Below are positions 49,230 through 57,464 of a stretch of 64,000 nucleotides of DNA, in pieces. The stretch spans positions 186,001 to 250,000 of the forward strand of contig NZ_BMOD01000003.1 in the NCBI RefSeq assembly GCF_014646895.1, read 5' to 3'. The translations under genes were made by a program, and so were the position numbers. Below the pieces are notes generated by a model. That model was not told where the DNA came from, made no database searches, and saw only the letters and a list, made by a program, of their open reading frames with translations. Numbering within the stretch: position 1 is the stretch's first letter; each line of letters opens with the position of its first letter. The DNA comes from Deinococcus roseus (GTDB taxonomy: Bacteria > Deinococcota > Deinococci > Deinococcales > Deinococcaceae).

Positions 49230-51848
49230 ATGACCCACCTGACCCCTTTCCGAACCCTTTTGACGGCTGCCCTGATGGGAGCAGTCGTGTGCTTGTCGGG
49301 TCAGGGTCAGGCTGTCCAGGTGGACCTTCCACTGCTGTTGCAAAACCAGCAGGCCACCCAGTTGATGGTGCCTTTGCCCACCACCCTCAAAGGACAAACC
49401 CTGTCTGTGGTCTTACAGGGCTGGAAATCTGAAGGCGAGTTGCAGCAGGGCCCGCCTGCAGGGTTCAGGATCAACCACCCTAAAAAACTGTCTGCCAGCC
49501 AGAATCCCATTTTGCCCATCAGTGTGCAGGTCACGGGAGACAGCGACCTGACCCGACTGGTTCTGGTTTTCGATGTCACAGGGCCACAGGGCAAAGAGCA
49601 GGTGGAGGTGGTCTTGCAGCTTCCCCCACGGGTCCGACTGGAAGTGCAGGTGCCAGAGGGGGTCACCACCCTGCCGGGATACACCGTGCAGGTGCCCATT
49701 CACATTCACAACACCGGGGTGATTCCAGCGCACATCCATGTGGAATTGAGTCTGGCTTTGCAGGCGGTTCCCGACTTTGAGCTGGCCCCGGGCGCGGCAC
49801 GGACCATCAATTTGCCCATCCCCACCCAGGCCACCGACCAGACGCTGGAAATCGGTTTGCTGACCCCCACCAGCACCCTCCGCAAGAAAATCCTGCTGAA
49901 AGGGGTCAAGGGCACAGACGCCCCTTACCGGGTGAAAATCCAGATGTCTGCTGGCACAGAATCCGGGCAGCCTGTGGGCACCCAGTTGCGTGCAGAGGCC
50001 AACCTCAGCGAAAGTGTGCGGCTGTCTGCAGCAGTGGCCCTGAAGGGCACCGCCCTGCAAAGCCCCAGTTTGCTGGGGGGTGTGGGCAAGACTACAGTCA
50101 ATTACGGTGCGGGTCCTGCTTCTGGTGTGGCAGGCAGTGCAGGTGAAGGCCTGTACATCAGTGGTGAACCCCTGAGCGGCCTGCAGGTGGGTGCAGGATG
50201 GGGCACCCGCACCACCAGTTTGCGTCTGGGTGCAAAATCTGCTGGTCGGGAAGAACAGCTTTACTGGTCGGTGGCTGCCCACAGCGATCTGGCGTTCACA
50301 TCCCCGGAATTTTCGGCGTCCTTGCAGAATTCAGAGTGGAGCTGGAACAGCAAATTCACGCCCTGGCAGCCCACCCAGTGGGTTTCATCGCTGGGGTACA
50401 GTGGGCCAGGAGAGGGCGCAAACGCACGGGTGGCTTATGGCCCTGCAGGCTGGGACGTTTTCCTGAAAGGCAACCTGACCCTTCCAGACAGCCAGGACCG
50501 CTTCAGCAGCCAGTGGAACCTGCAGGGCAACCAGTGGCGGGATTTCCAGATGACCTACAGCAACCGGGAATCGGACTGGAGCTGGATGTATCGCCCGGAC
50601 CAGCAAAGCGAGGTGCAGGCCAGTTACCGCATTCCCTTGCAAGATTTCACTTTGCAGTTCAATGCCTTGGTGCAGATGAAAGGTTTTGCCCTGACTGGAG
50701 CAGAGCTTGCTGGAAATGCCAGTTACACCCAGGGGCCTTTGCAACTCAACCTGGAAGGTGCGGTGCGCAGCAACACATCAGGCAACCTCAATCTGTCTGG
50801 CAAATACACCACGCTGCTGGACGCTGGTGAACTTTCCCTGAATGGAGGGGTGAGGACCAGCTGGATTTCTGGGGAATGGATGGTGTTGCCCTTTGCAGGC
50901 ATCAATTACCGGGATGTCAGCGGCTGGGTGGGGACGGTGTCTGCCAGCAAAACCCGTGAGGGCATCAATTACATTGCCCGTCTGGCCTACCAGTTTGAAC
51001 TGGCGGTTCCTGAACAGGTGACCTCCTGGCTGAATGGCAGTCCGGCAGTGGACCCATCTGCCCGCACAGTGCGTCTGGAAGTGCAGGGCACAGGTTTTCA
51101 GCCTTCCCTGGCAGGTGTGGCCCTGCTGGGGTGTGGCATGATTGCCCGCACAGATGCCAATGGCAAGGCGAAGCTTCAGGGTTTTCAGGGGCCTTGCACC
51201 ATCACCATTGACCGCAACACCCTGCCTCCCCGGACAGCGCTTCCCGTCAACACCCTGCAAACCCATCCAGGAGACAGCCTGAATGTGCAGCTCATCCCCA
51301 CTTTTGAACTGGAAGGCAAACTGGAGTATGAACAGACCACCCTGCCCATCGATCCCACCCCCAGAAGGGTTCGCATCACGCTGGCTGGCCCGGATACGTT
51401 CTTCAAGGAGGTGGACATGCCCTCAGGAGACTTTGAGTTCAAAGATTTGCCCATTGGGGAGTACACCATCACGGTGGGGGAGGGCAGGTCCATCCGCAAA
51501 CTGCTGGCCCCCAACCAGGGACCTCTGGTGCTCACCGTGCCTGCTCCAGCCTTACCCACCCTCAAGAAAACCACCCCACCCCTCAGGCTGTCCTGGCAGA
51601 ACCTCACGGTGGCTGCAGGCAGCATGGCCCACCTGAAAGTCACCTCAGAAGGCAACATCCAGAAGCTGGTGTTGCGGGCACAGGAATGGGAACAAACCCA
51701 GGATTGTGCAGACCAGACCAGCTGTGAAACTGCTTTTGTGGTTCCCTCCACCCCAGAAGGCCTGCTGGCCGTCCAGCTGGAAGTGCATTTTGCCAATGGC
51801 ACCGTTGCCAGACGATCCGCTCAATTGATCGTTTCCCCCAGTCCATAA
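49230..51848 (+). CDS. Usher-like outer-membrane beta-barrel protein
   Basis: About 872 residues from the ATG at 49230 (signal peptide 1-24, LLTAALMGAVVCLSGQGQA); GTG 49218 is an alternative start. Residues 30-230 are Ig-like. A long stretch (about 270-610) alternates polar and aromatic residues in the strands-and-turns pattern of an outer-membrane barrel (TSLRLGAKSAGREEQLYWSVAAHS, FQMTYSNRESDWSWMYRP). C-terminal carboxypeptidase-regulatory-like and Ig modules follow (GDFEFKDLPIGEYTITV). This layout, with the chaperone-like and pilin-like genes downstream, suggests an usher-like secretion pore. No classical FimD signature was found, so the assignment rests on architecture and context. Confidence 0.6.
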   Translation: MTHLTPFRTLLTAALMGAVVCLSGQGQAVQVDLPLLLQNQQATQLMVPLPTTLKGQTLSVVLQGWKSEGELQQGPPAGFRINHPKKLSASQNPILPISVQVTGDSDLTRLVLVFDVTGPQGKEQVEVVLQLPPRVRLEVQVPEGVTTLPGYTVQVPIHIHNTGVIPAHIHVELSLALQAVPDFELAPGAARTINLPIPTQATDQTLEIGLLTPTSTLRKKILLKGVKGTDAPYRVKIQMSAGTESGQPVGTQLRAEANLSESVRLSAAVALKGTALQSPSLLGGVGKTTVNYGAGPASGVAGSAGEGLYISGEPLSGLQVGAGWGTRTTSLRLGAKSAGREEQLYWSVAAHSDLAFTSPEFSASLQNSEWSWNSKFTPWQPTQWVSSLGYSGPGEGANARVAYGPAGWDVFLKGNLTLPDSQDRFSSQWNLQGNQWRDFQMTYSNRESDWSWMYRPDQQSEVQASYRIPLQDFTLQFNALVQMKGFALTGAELAGNASYTQGPLQLNLEGAVRSNTSGNLNLSGKYTTLLDAGELSLNGGVRTSWISGEWMVLPFAGINYRDVSGWVGTVSASKTREGINYIARLAYQFELAVPEQVTSWLNGSPAVDPSARTVRLEVQGTGFQPSLAGVALLGCGMIARTDANGKAKLQGFQGPCTITIDRNTLPPRTALPVNTLQTHPGDSLNVQLIPTFELEGKLEYEQTTLPIDPTPRRVRITLAGPDTFFKEVDMPSGDFEFKDLPIGEYTITVGEGRSIRKLLAPNQGPLVLTVPAPALPTLKKTTPPLRLSWQNLTVAAGSMAHLKVTSEGNIQKLVLRAQEWEQTQDCADQTSCETAFVVPSTPEGLLAVQLEVHFANGTVARRSAQLIVSPSP

Positions 51849-51857
51849 GGAGTTCCC

Positions 51858-52628
51858 ATGACCCGAATTGCTGCACTTTTTGCTGTACCCATTGCTGCCC
51901 TGCTGCTGGGCAGTGCTGCCGCCCAGGTGAACATCACCGGCCCCCGTGACCTGGAATTGCAACCCGGTGAATCCCGCACCGTGAATTACGTGCTGAACAA
52001 CCCCGGAGACACCGAGGTGCCTGCTGTTGTGTTCATGAACGACTACATGCAGCAACCTGATGGTGCCCTGGTGCACATCCCTGCAAAAACCCTTCCTGGC
52101 AGTTTTTCCCGGATTGCCTCTTTTGGACGGCTGGAATACACCATCCCAGCGAGAGGCACCGTGGTGGTTCCGGTGCAGATCACCATGCCCAAAACTGCAC
52201 TGGGTGGGTACTGGGGGGTGGTGGGGGTGGATGTCCTGGACAACAAGAGCACCACAAATGGAAACCAGGTTGGGTTCAAGATCCGCTACGCCATGGTCAC
52301 TGCTGTGACGGTGGCAGGGGTCACCCGCCATGAAATCAGCATCGACAACCTGGGAGGCCAGACCGAAAAAGGGCTGACTGCCCTGGCCCTCACCCTCTCC
52401 AACCTGGGCACCGCCTACGAACGCTATTCCTTGAAAGTGCGGATTGTGGATTTGCAGGGCAAAACGGTGGAAAGCCAGATGGCTTCGGTGTTGCTGCCCG
52501 GTTTGACCGTGGATCTCAGCCTTCCCATCAAAGACAAGCTGGCTGCAGGAACTTACGGGGTCTTTGCCACCCTGACCTATGGCAAAGATGAACAGGTGGA
52601 GATGGCTGGGAGCCTCGAGGTGCCCTGA
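51858..52628 (+). CDS. Secreted Ig-fold protein resembling a fimbrial chaperone
   Basis: 256 residues with signal peptide 1-22 (PIAALLLGSAAAQ). Two beta-sandwich domains: residues 23-130 begin NITGPRDLELQPGESRTVNYVLNNPGDTEVPAVVFMNDY, like PapD-type chaperones or DUF916-type surface-complex proteins; residues 135-256 form the second. No membrane anchor. It is 9 nt after the usher-like gene with AAGGAG. Likely role: periplasmic partner of the small secreted subunits that follow. Confidence 0.6.
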   Translation: MTRIAALFAVPIAALLLGSAAAQVNITGPRDLELQPGESRTVNYVLNNPGDTEVPAVVFMNDYMQQPDGALVHIPAKTLPGSFSRIASFGRLEYTIPARGTVVVPVQITMPKTALGGYWGVVGVDVLDNKSTTNGNQVGFKIRYAMVTAVTVAGVTRHEISIDNLGGQTEKGLTALALTLSNLGTAYERYSLKVRIVDLQGKTVESQMASVLLPGLTVDLSLPIKDKLAAGTYGVFATLTYGKDEQVEMAGSLEVP

Positions 52629-52673
52629 GCCTGGTGCACCAGCAGAAAATCTGGGTTTCTGAAAGGAAGAGAG

Positions 52674-53120
52674 ATGCTGAAAAAATGGACGGTTCTGCTG
52701 CTGTGCTGGGCACCTCTGGCGAGTGCAAGTTCTTCCAGCACCAGCATTGGGGTGGGTGCCCTGAGGCCCCTCTCCCTGGATGCAGACATGCCAGAAGTTA
52801 TCCTCAGCACCCCTTCTGGAGACAGCATCTTCTTTCAGCCTGTGGCTGGACAGCAGGCCCTGACCCCTGGTGAAACCTACACCCAGAGCGTCACCCTGCA
52901 GATGCAGCCTCCAGAAAATGCACCATCCACCCAGAGCAGCACGCTGTCCCTGGCCACACCTCAGGTTTCGGGTTACCATTTTGCCTGCAAGATCAATGGT
53001 CAGCTGGTGACTTCTGCGGCCCTGGGAGGGTCCGTCAAACTGGAATTCATTGTTCAGGTGCAGGAAGGGGTCAGGGCACCCCTTTCAGGTCAGATTGTTG
53101 CCACCATCACCAGCAACTGA
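52674..53120 (+). CDS. Pilin-like secreted protein 1
   Basis: 148 residues. Signal peptide 1-19 (KKWTVLLLCWAPLASA), then a Ser/Thr-rich beta domain starting SSSSTSIGVGALRPL and ending GQIVATITSN. The ending and the N-terminal VGAL motif recur in the 53505 protein (VALGALS..., ITVTITAN), so the two are paralogues. The single mature Cys makes a disulfide unlikely within the monomer. Candidate structural subunit. Confidence 0.6.
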   Translation: MLKKWTVLLLCWAPLASASSSSTSIGVGALRPLSLDADMPEVILSTPSGDSIFFQPVAGQQALTPGETYTQSVTLQMQPPENAPSTQSSTLSLATPQVSGYHFACKINGQLVTSAALGGSVKLEFIVQVQEGVRAPLSGQIVATITSN

Positions 53121-53235
53121 CACACGCAACAGGGGGTTTTGAACCCAGACCAATCAGAAGTGACAGCAAGGTGATCAAAGCATGGGTGCTGTAAGAACTG
53201 TGTCAGAGATCACCCTTATACTGAAATCACAACTC

Positions 53236-53307
53236 AAGGAAGCGATGACTCCTGTGGCCTTATCCGGGCACCTTGGTACAGGACGAGCCAGTGGTGCGAC
53301 CGGCCTT
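53236..53307 (+). promoter_or_regulatory. Class-II c-di-GMP riboswitch-like aptamer (copy 2)
   Basis: Shares with copy 1 the blocks CTCCTGTG (ATTCCTGTG in copy 1), TTATCCGGGCACC and CCAGTGGTGCGACCGGCC, with a different variable stem between them. It is followed 40 nt later by a strong terminator, so control is likely transcriptional. Confidence 0.77.
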
Positions 53308-53346
53308 CAGCACAACCATCCTCCATTGCGAGAGGGGTTCCCCGTG

Positions 53347-53379
53347 GCCGTGTCACTGTCAAGTGCACGGTCTTTTTTT
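53347..53379 (+). terminator. Riboswitch-linked intrinsic terminator
   Basis: CCGTG-t-CACT / AGTG-CACGG stem (9 bp with a one-base bulge, loop GTCA) followed by TC and seven T. It lies inside the leader, upstream of the pilin-like gene, as expected of a regulated terminator. Confidence 0.75.
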
Positions 53380-53504
53380 GACAAGGAGTTTCAAGACCAC
53401 AGCAAAACGCCAACAGCACACCAGATCGCTGGTTTGCGCCTCCGTCTTGAATGCCAGCCGTTGCTGGATTCTTCGTCCTTCTCTTTTGCCACAAGGAGCC
53501 CAAC

Positions 53505-54029
53505 ATGCGTCAACTGACCCACATCCTCACCGCTGCTGCCCTGCTGTCCTCCGCCGCTTTCGCTGCCAGCTCCAACACCTCCGTGTCCACCTCTGCCACC
53601 AAACCTGCTGTTGCCCTGGGTGCCCTGAGCGCTGTGAACGGCAGCGATGGAGCCGTCGCCAGCATCTCCTTCGGCAGTGGAGCATTGACCAAAAACCAGG
53701 AAACCGATGCCAGCAGCCTGCTGAAATTCAAACTGGCCAGCTATGACAATGCCGTCTCCGGTCAGAGCTTCACCCTTTCCTTCGGTCTGCCTTCCGTGAC
53801 CGGCTACACTTTCAAATACAAACTGGACGGTGCGGGCACCTCTTCTTCCGTGGCCAACCTGACTGGCACCCTGGCTGCAGGAAGCAGCAGCAGTGCAGTG
53901 TACGTGGGCAGTGGTGCTGCCGCTGCTGACAATGCCAGCGCCACCAGTGTGCTGTTCACCGTGACGGCAGATGGAACCGCCAGCACCGATTTGTCGGGCA
54001 ACATCACCGTCACCATCACCGCCAACTGA
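53505..54029 (+). CDS. Pilin-like secreted protein 2
   Basis: 174 residues from the ATG at 53505 (AAGGAG 8 nt upstream). Signal peptide 1-20 (ILTAAALLSSAAFA), then a low-complexity Ser/Ala/Thr/Gly beta-rich domain (SSNTSVSTSATKPAVALGALSAVNGSDGA...) without Cys, ending ITVTITAN. The composition is that of an abundant extracellular fibre or S-layer-like subunit. Gated by its own riboswitch and terminator. Paralogous to the 52674 protein. Confidence 0.65.
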   Translation: MRQLTHILTAAALLSSAAFAASSNTSVSTSATKPAVALGALSAVNGSDGAVASISFGSGALTKNQETDASSLLKFKLASYDNAVSGQSFTLSFGLPSVTGYTFKYKLDGAGTSSSVANLTGTLAAGSSSSAVYVGSGAAAADNASATSVLFTVTADGTASTDLSGNITVTITAN

Positions 54030-54123
54030 GCCAACTGATCTTCTCAGAAAGGTCCACACAGACAGGGGTATCATGCTTCTGTCTGTGTTTTCTTTTCCCC
54101 TGAAACCTGTTGTGAAAGGTACC

Positions 54124-54600
54124 ATGAAAACAGCATTGCGACTCCTGCTGTTTCACCTCTGCGGGTGGTCTGTGGCCCAGGCCCAGGCCATTACGGTTCA
54201 ACTCATGACCGATGAACCCACGCCCCATGTCCTGAACGCCGATTATCAGATGGGACAGACCAACATTTACACCTTTGTGTACGGTCCGCGTTTTCTGGTG
54301 AAAGTGTCTTATGGTGGGGCAGACAACCTCAGCCTGTCCCTGGTTGTCTCTGGAGGTCAGCCGGATTATGACCTGGTCTGGCAGGCAGATGGAGATGGGG
54401 CTCCCAGAACCTTTGATGTGCAACTGGGCCCCAGTGCCACAGGCCTCTCCGGGACTGCCAGCGATCTGTACTACCGCAACGATGGCACCCTGCAGGCTTT
54501 CTCGGGGCAGGCCACCCGTTACCAGATTGGGGTGCGGGCCACCAGAAACGCGTCGGTGGACCTGGAAACCGATGTGGTGCTCACGGTCACCCTCAACTGA
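54124..54600 (+). CDS. Pilin-like secreted protein 3
   Basis: 158 residues from the ATG at 54124 (AAAGGT 5 nt upstream). Signal peptide 1-20 (LLLFHLCGWSVAQAQA), then a beta-rich domain (AITVQLMTDEPTPHVLNADY, FLVKVSYGGADNLSLSLVVSGG) ending DVVLTVTLN, reminiscent of the other two subunits. It has a YYRNDGTLQAF turn and no Cys. Last gene of the locus; strong terminator 25 nt later. Possibly a tip or minor subunit. Confidence 0.6.
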   Translation: MKTALRLLLFHLCGWSVAQAQAITVQLMTDEPTPHVLNADYQMGQTNIYTFVYGPRFLVKVSYGGADNLSLSLVVSGGQPDYDLVWQADGDGAPRTFDVQLGPSATGLSGTASDLYYRNDGTLQAFSGQATRYQIGVRATRNASVDLETDVVLTVTLN

Positions 54601-54624
54601 AGGAACCCCAACACACAAAACACA

Positions 54625-54656
54625 AACAGCCCGGAAGATTCCGGGCTGTTCTTTTT
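54625..54656 (+). terminator. Intrinsic terminator of the surface-fibre-like locus
   Basis: AACAGCCCGGA / TCCGGGCTGTT perfect 11-bp stem, 4-nt loop, then CTTTTT. Confidence 0.88.
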
Positions 54657-54662
54657 GAGCGC

Positions 54663-55397
54663 TCACTGGGCTTTTCTGACTTTTTCTTCCTGCTGCTGAC
54701 GGATTTTCTCCCACATCTGCTGCTCGGTTTCGGCGTTGCGTTTGTGGGTCTTCAAAATGGCCTCGTTGCCCTTGAGGCCTTTTTCGTCGATGTCTTTGGC
54801 GGTTACGGTTTCCAGGTAGCTCAGGCGGATCAATTCCATGGGGGTGAGGCCGTCGCGGGTGTTTTTGACTTTGCGCTTCTTCTTGAACTCTGTGGAGTTC
54901 ATCTTCAGAACGCTCTGGTTGGACACGCTGCTGACCTGGCGGTAGATGTCTCCCTCGCCGCCATGTTTGGCCACCGTGGACATGAAGCGCTTTCTGGATT
55001 CCATGTTGTCCAGCCGTGCGGCCAGCCACCTGCGGTCTTCGGGGTGAGCAGAGCGCTCTGCAACTTCAGAGGCCAGCAGGATGTCCCCTTCCAGGAAACG
55101 GCGGTAAACATCCTGGGATTTCTGGCGCAGGCGTTTTGCCTCTGGGTTGTCCAGCACAAAAACCAGTTTGGTGAAATCGTCTCCGGTGATCACGGCTTCT
55201 TTGCCCTCTCCGAAGTCGGTGTAGCGCAGGGTCAGGTGGTGTTCATTCTGGAGTTTTTCCAGGGTTTCAGCGGTCTGTTCCAGCCCCAGGGCTCCCAGAG
55301 CGTCCAGGGCATGAAATTGTCCGTGGCGGTTGCGTCTGACGGAGGTTTTGCCAAGTTTGATGGGTTGTGGGTGTTGCGGATCAAGACCTAGCTTCAT
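54663..55397 (-). CDS. Bro-N / antirepressor-like protein
   Basis: 244 residues. The N-terminal half (to about 110; GQFHALDALGALGL, TKLVFVLDNPEAKRLRQKSQDVYRRFLEGD) resembles Bro-N-type antirepressor domains of phages. The C-terminal half is basic and helical (KMNSTEFKKKRKVKNTRDGL, ETEQQMWEKIRQQQEEKVRK). Probably DNA- or RNA-binding. No other phage gene is nearby, so it is a lone relic or a domesticated regulator. Leaderless promoter; convergent with the fibre locus. Confidence 0.5.
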   Translation of the reverse strand: MKLGLDPQHPQPIKLGKTSVRRNRHGQFHALDALGALGLEQTAETLEKLQNEHHLTLRYTDFGEGKEAVITGDDFTKLVFVLDNPEAKRLRQKSQDVYRRFLEGDILLASEVAERSAHPEDRRWLAARLDNMESRKRFMSTVAKHGGEGDIYRQVSSVSNQSVLKMNSTEFKKKRKVKNTRDGLTPMELIRLSYLETVTAKDIDEKGLKGNEAILKTHKRNAETEQQMWEKIRQQQEEKVRKAQ

Positions 55398-55403
55398 ATG
55401 AAA

Positions 55404-55412
55404 ATTATAGCA
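55404..55412 (-). promoter_or_regulatory. Extended -10 leaderless promoter
   Basis: Minus-strand TGCTATAAT (TGN plus consensus TATAAT at 55409-55404) ends 6 nt before the ATG at 55397, which has no ribosome site. Confidence 0.65.
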
Positions 55413-55526
55413 TAAATTCTGTTTTAAGCATAATATGTTGCCGGCAAAATACGGCCAGAATGTTCTCTGGGGTACAATGCTCCATCTGGAAAATTTATTG
55501 TGCAGAACGATAAATTTGATGGGTGC

Positions 55527-56042
55527 TTACAGTCCCAGCAGCACCCCGACCACAGCCCCCGCCAGCACCACCATTGCAGGGTTCAATTTCAGTTTCATCA
55601 GGCCCAGAAAGGCCAGAGTTGCAATCAGAAAAGGCCCCCATCCAGTGATGGCTCCACGGAAAAGAATCAGCAGGATCGCCAGCAAAACCCCTCCTCCAAA
55701 AGGTAGCAGGGCATTCCTGAAGGTTTTCAGCCAGGGGTGGTGGCCCAGTTTGTTCCAGAGGCCCGAACACAGGGCAGCCAGCAGGGCAGACGGACCAAAA
55801 AATCCAGCCAGTGCCGTGATGCCTCCCAGCAGTCCCAGGTGGGCGTACCCGTAAAAATAAACAGCCAGCACATTGGGTCCCGGTGCAAACTGGCCCAGGG
55901 TGTATCCATGCAGAAACTGCTCTGGAGTGATCCAGTGGTGCACCTGAATCAGTTGCTTTTCCATCTCTGCAAGGTTGCCTGCACCAAAGGACAGCAAGCC
56001 CAGACGGGCAAACACCAGGAAGACCATCAAAAGTTCAGACAT
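55527..56042 (-). CDS. Chromate transporter half-subunit (second CHR domain)
   Basis: 171 residues, about five helices, one CHR domain (FARLGLLSFGAGNLAEMEKQLI near the N-terminus, FAPGPNVLAVYFYGYAHLG near 60). ChrA proteins are often one long chain of two such domains; here each is separate. It overlaps the upstream half by 8 nt, so they likely assemble as a heterodimer. Chromate or sulfate efflux is implied; the physiological ion is unproven. Confidence 0.88.
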   Translation of the reverse strand: MSELLMVFLVFARLGLLSFGAGNLAEMEKQLIQVHHWITPEQFLHGYTLGQFAPGPNVLAVYFYGYAHLGLLGGITALAGFFGPSALLAALCSGLWNKLGHHPWLKTFRNALLPFGGGVLLAILLILFRGAITGWGPFLIATLAFLGLMKLKLNPAMVVLAGAVVGVLLGL

Positions 56043-56631
56043 GGTCTGCAGCCTTTTCGGTTGTGCTGGGGCGGTGAATCCACAATCCCAAAGGCAAAAC
56101 CAGCAGCAGAACCAGCAGGATGTCCAGCCTTGCCAGTCCCAGCAGCAAAAAACTGAGCAGGATCAGCACTGGACCTGCCTTTAAGCGCATTGCGGTTTTC
56201 AGGATGGGCAAAGCTGCGCTGACCATCACGGCAAAAGCGGCTGCAGAGGCACCTTTCAGGGCACTGCTGACCACCGGGGGCAAGACCGATCCATGCTGGA
56301 AATACAGCACGGTCAGGACAGCAATGATGATTGATCCGGGAAGCAGCAACCCCAGCACAGCCAGCAACGACCCAAAGCGTCCAGAAAGGCGCATGCCCAG
56401 AAACGCGGCCAGATTGCCTGCATTGGACCCTGGCAGCAACTGGGCCAGCGTGAAGGCCTCACTGTAGGTGGCATCATCGGTCCAGCGTCTGGCCCGGATG
56501 GCAGCATAAATGTGTGCGCCCAGACCTCCTCCCAGGGAAGTCACGCCCACATACAGGAACACCAGAAAGAGCTGCAGGGGAGAGGCTGCTGGTCGGGGCT
56601 GATCCACATTGAGGGTGCGCTCGGAGGACAT
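56035..56631 (-). CDS. Chromate transporter half-subunit (first CHR domain)
   Basis: 198 residues with one CHR domain (VFLYVGVTSLGGGLGAHIY, AQLLPGSNAGNLAAFLGMRLSG) and about five helices. It pairs with the 171-residue half encoded immediately downstream (8-nt overlap). Small split ChrA pairs are known in several bacteria. The start ATG at 56631 lacks a strong ribosome site. Confidence 0.88.
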   Translation of the reverse strand: MSSERTLNVDQPRPAASPLQLFLVFLYVGVTSLGGGLGAHIYAAIRARRWTDDATYSEAFTLAQLLPGSNAGNLAAFLGMRLSGRFGSLLAVLGLLLPGSIIIAVLTVLYFQHGSVLPPVVSSALKGASAAAFAVMVSAALPILKTAMRLKAGPVLILLSFLLLGLARLDILLVLLLVLPLGLWIHRPSTTEKAADHV

Positions 56632-56717
56632 GCTTTAGCGTACGTCCTGCAAGGACAACAGCACAGTGCTTCTGTGGCAGTTGCAGCTGTGCAATCAATG
56701 CACGTTATTCAGGAGTG

Positions 56718-57110
56718 TCAAAGGTCTGGCTGATGCAGCAGGCAGCCGAAATTCTTCTCGTCCCTGACCCAGAAAGGTTGACCTTGCAGGTCCGTCATGT
56801 GGGGATGGGTGCACTGGCCATCTCTGGGATGGTCTGCAAAATACAGCTGTTCCAGATACTGCAAAGGCCGGTAGAACTGGCAGGACTGGCAGCACCCCAT
56901 TCCCAATGCGGGTGCGGATTCTGCTTGCAGTTTGCTCAGTTCTTCAGGACGGTAGTGTCCTGCATGGGACCTGCGTTCATCACCGTACACCACCAGGTAC
57001 TCGTCTGCCACAGGGTCATAGCTCTGGATTTTCCCTTCGTATCCCTGGAAGCGGCCTTCGATGATTTTGACTTCGTCTCCCACCTGGAAAGATTTGTGGA
57101 TGCTGGTCAC
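56718..57110 (-). CDS. KOW-domain protein with C-terminal Cys/His-rich region
   Basis: 130 residues. The start is the GTG at 57110, decided by AGGAGG 5 nt upstream; an ATG at 57134 lies before that ribosome site. An N-terminal KOW/SH3-like segment (FQVGDEVKIIEGRFQGYEGKIQSYDP, residues 9-34) suggests RNA or ribosome binding. A C-terminal region has spaced Cys and His (GCCQSCQF, QCTHPHM, FGCLLH) able to hold Zn or an Fe-S cluster. I know no named family with this combination. Confidence 0.65.
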   Translation of the reverse strand: MTSIHKSFQVGDEVKIIEGRFQGYEGKIQSYDPVADEYLVVYGDERRSHAGHYRPEELSKLQAESAPALGMGCCQSCQFYRPLQYLEQLYFADHPRDGQCTHPHMTDLQGQPFWVRDEKNFGCLLHQPDL

Positions 57111-57179
57111 GTTTACCTCCTGCCTGGACTTCATCCTGATTCCAGTTTAGGGGTTGCCCCATGACAACACCCTGAACCT

Positions 57180-57338
57180 GTTTTTGCTTTCTGAGAAGCG
57201 ATTTGTGGCAATTTGAGGAGAAGATTTTAAACCTCTGGTGAGTCGCATAAACCCACCTCACGAACAGATCTGCGAGGTTTCAGCACAGGCACAGAGAGAA
57301 AGTGCGTTCAGAACAGATTCCGAGTTGCATGAAGCCTG
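57180..57338 (+). ncRNA. Candidate structured RNA (weak)
   Basis: A plus-strand terminator (57339-57380) ends a stretch where both neighbouring genes are on the minus strand, so it implies a plus-strand transcript. Within it nested inverted repeats, AAACCTC (57229-57235) with GAGGTTT (57274-57280) and GTGAG (57238-57242) with CTCAC (57257-57261), could fold. No promoter identified and no known RNA family recognised. Confidence 0.25.
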
Positions 57339-57380
57339 AACTGCAGCATCTTCTGGGAAGGATGCTGCAGTTGCATTTTT
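57339..57380 (+). terminator. Strong intrinsic terminator, plus strand
   Basis: AACTGCAGCATC / GATGCTGCAGTT perfect 12-bp stem with a 10-nt loop, then GCATTTTT. The minus-strand side has no U-run. Confidence 0.7.
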
Positions 57381-57464
57381 AGCCAGCAGAAACATTTGTG
57401 GAACAATCTTCTGGTTTTGTTCATGCAGCCAGACGTTCAGAAACGTGTCAGTTTTGCAGGCCGT

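Larger units (their letters stand above)
53121..53504. other. Leader region of the second pilin-like gene
   Basis: Contains the second riboswitch-like element (53236-53307) and an intrinsic terminator (53347-53379), then 125 nt to the next ATG. An ORF at 53182-53517 spans these RNA elements and is not considered real. Confidence 0.7.

Noticed and set aside
53182..53517. 111-codon plus-strand frame before the second pilin-like gene
   Set aside because: It runs through the riboswitch-like element and terminator, and no ribosome site or family supports it.
54663..55397. Prophage remnant around the Bro-N-like gene
   Set aside because: No integrase, terminase, structural or repressor gene and no attachment-site repeat nearby; a single antirepressor-like gene does not make a prophage.
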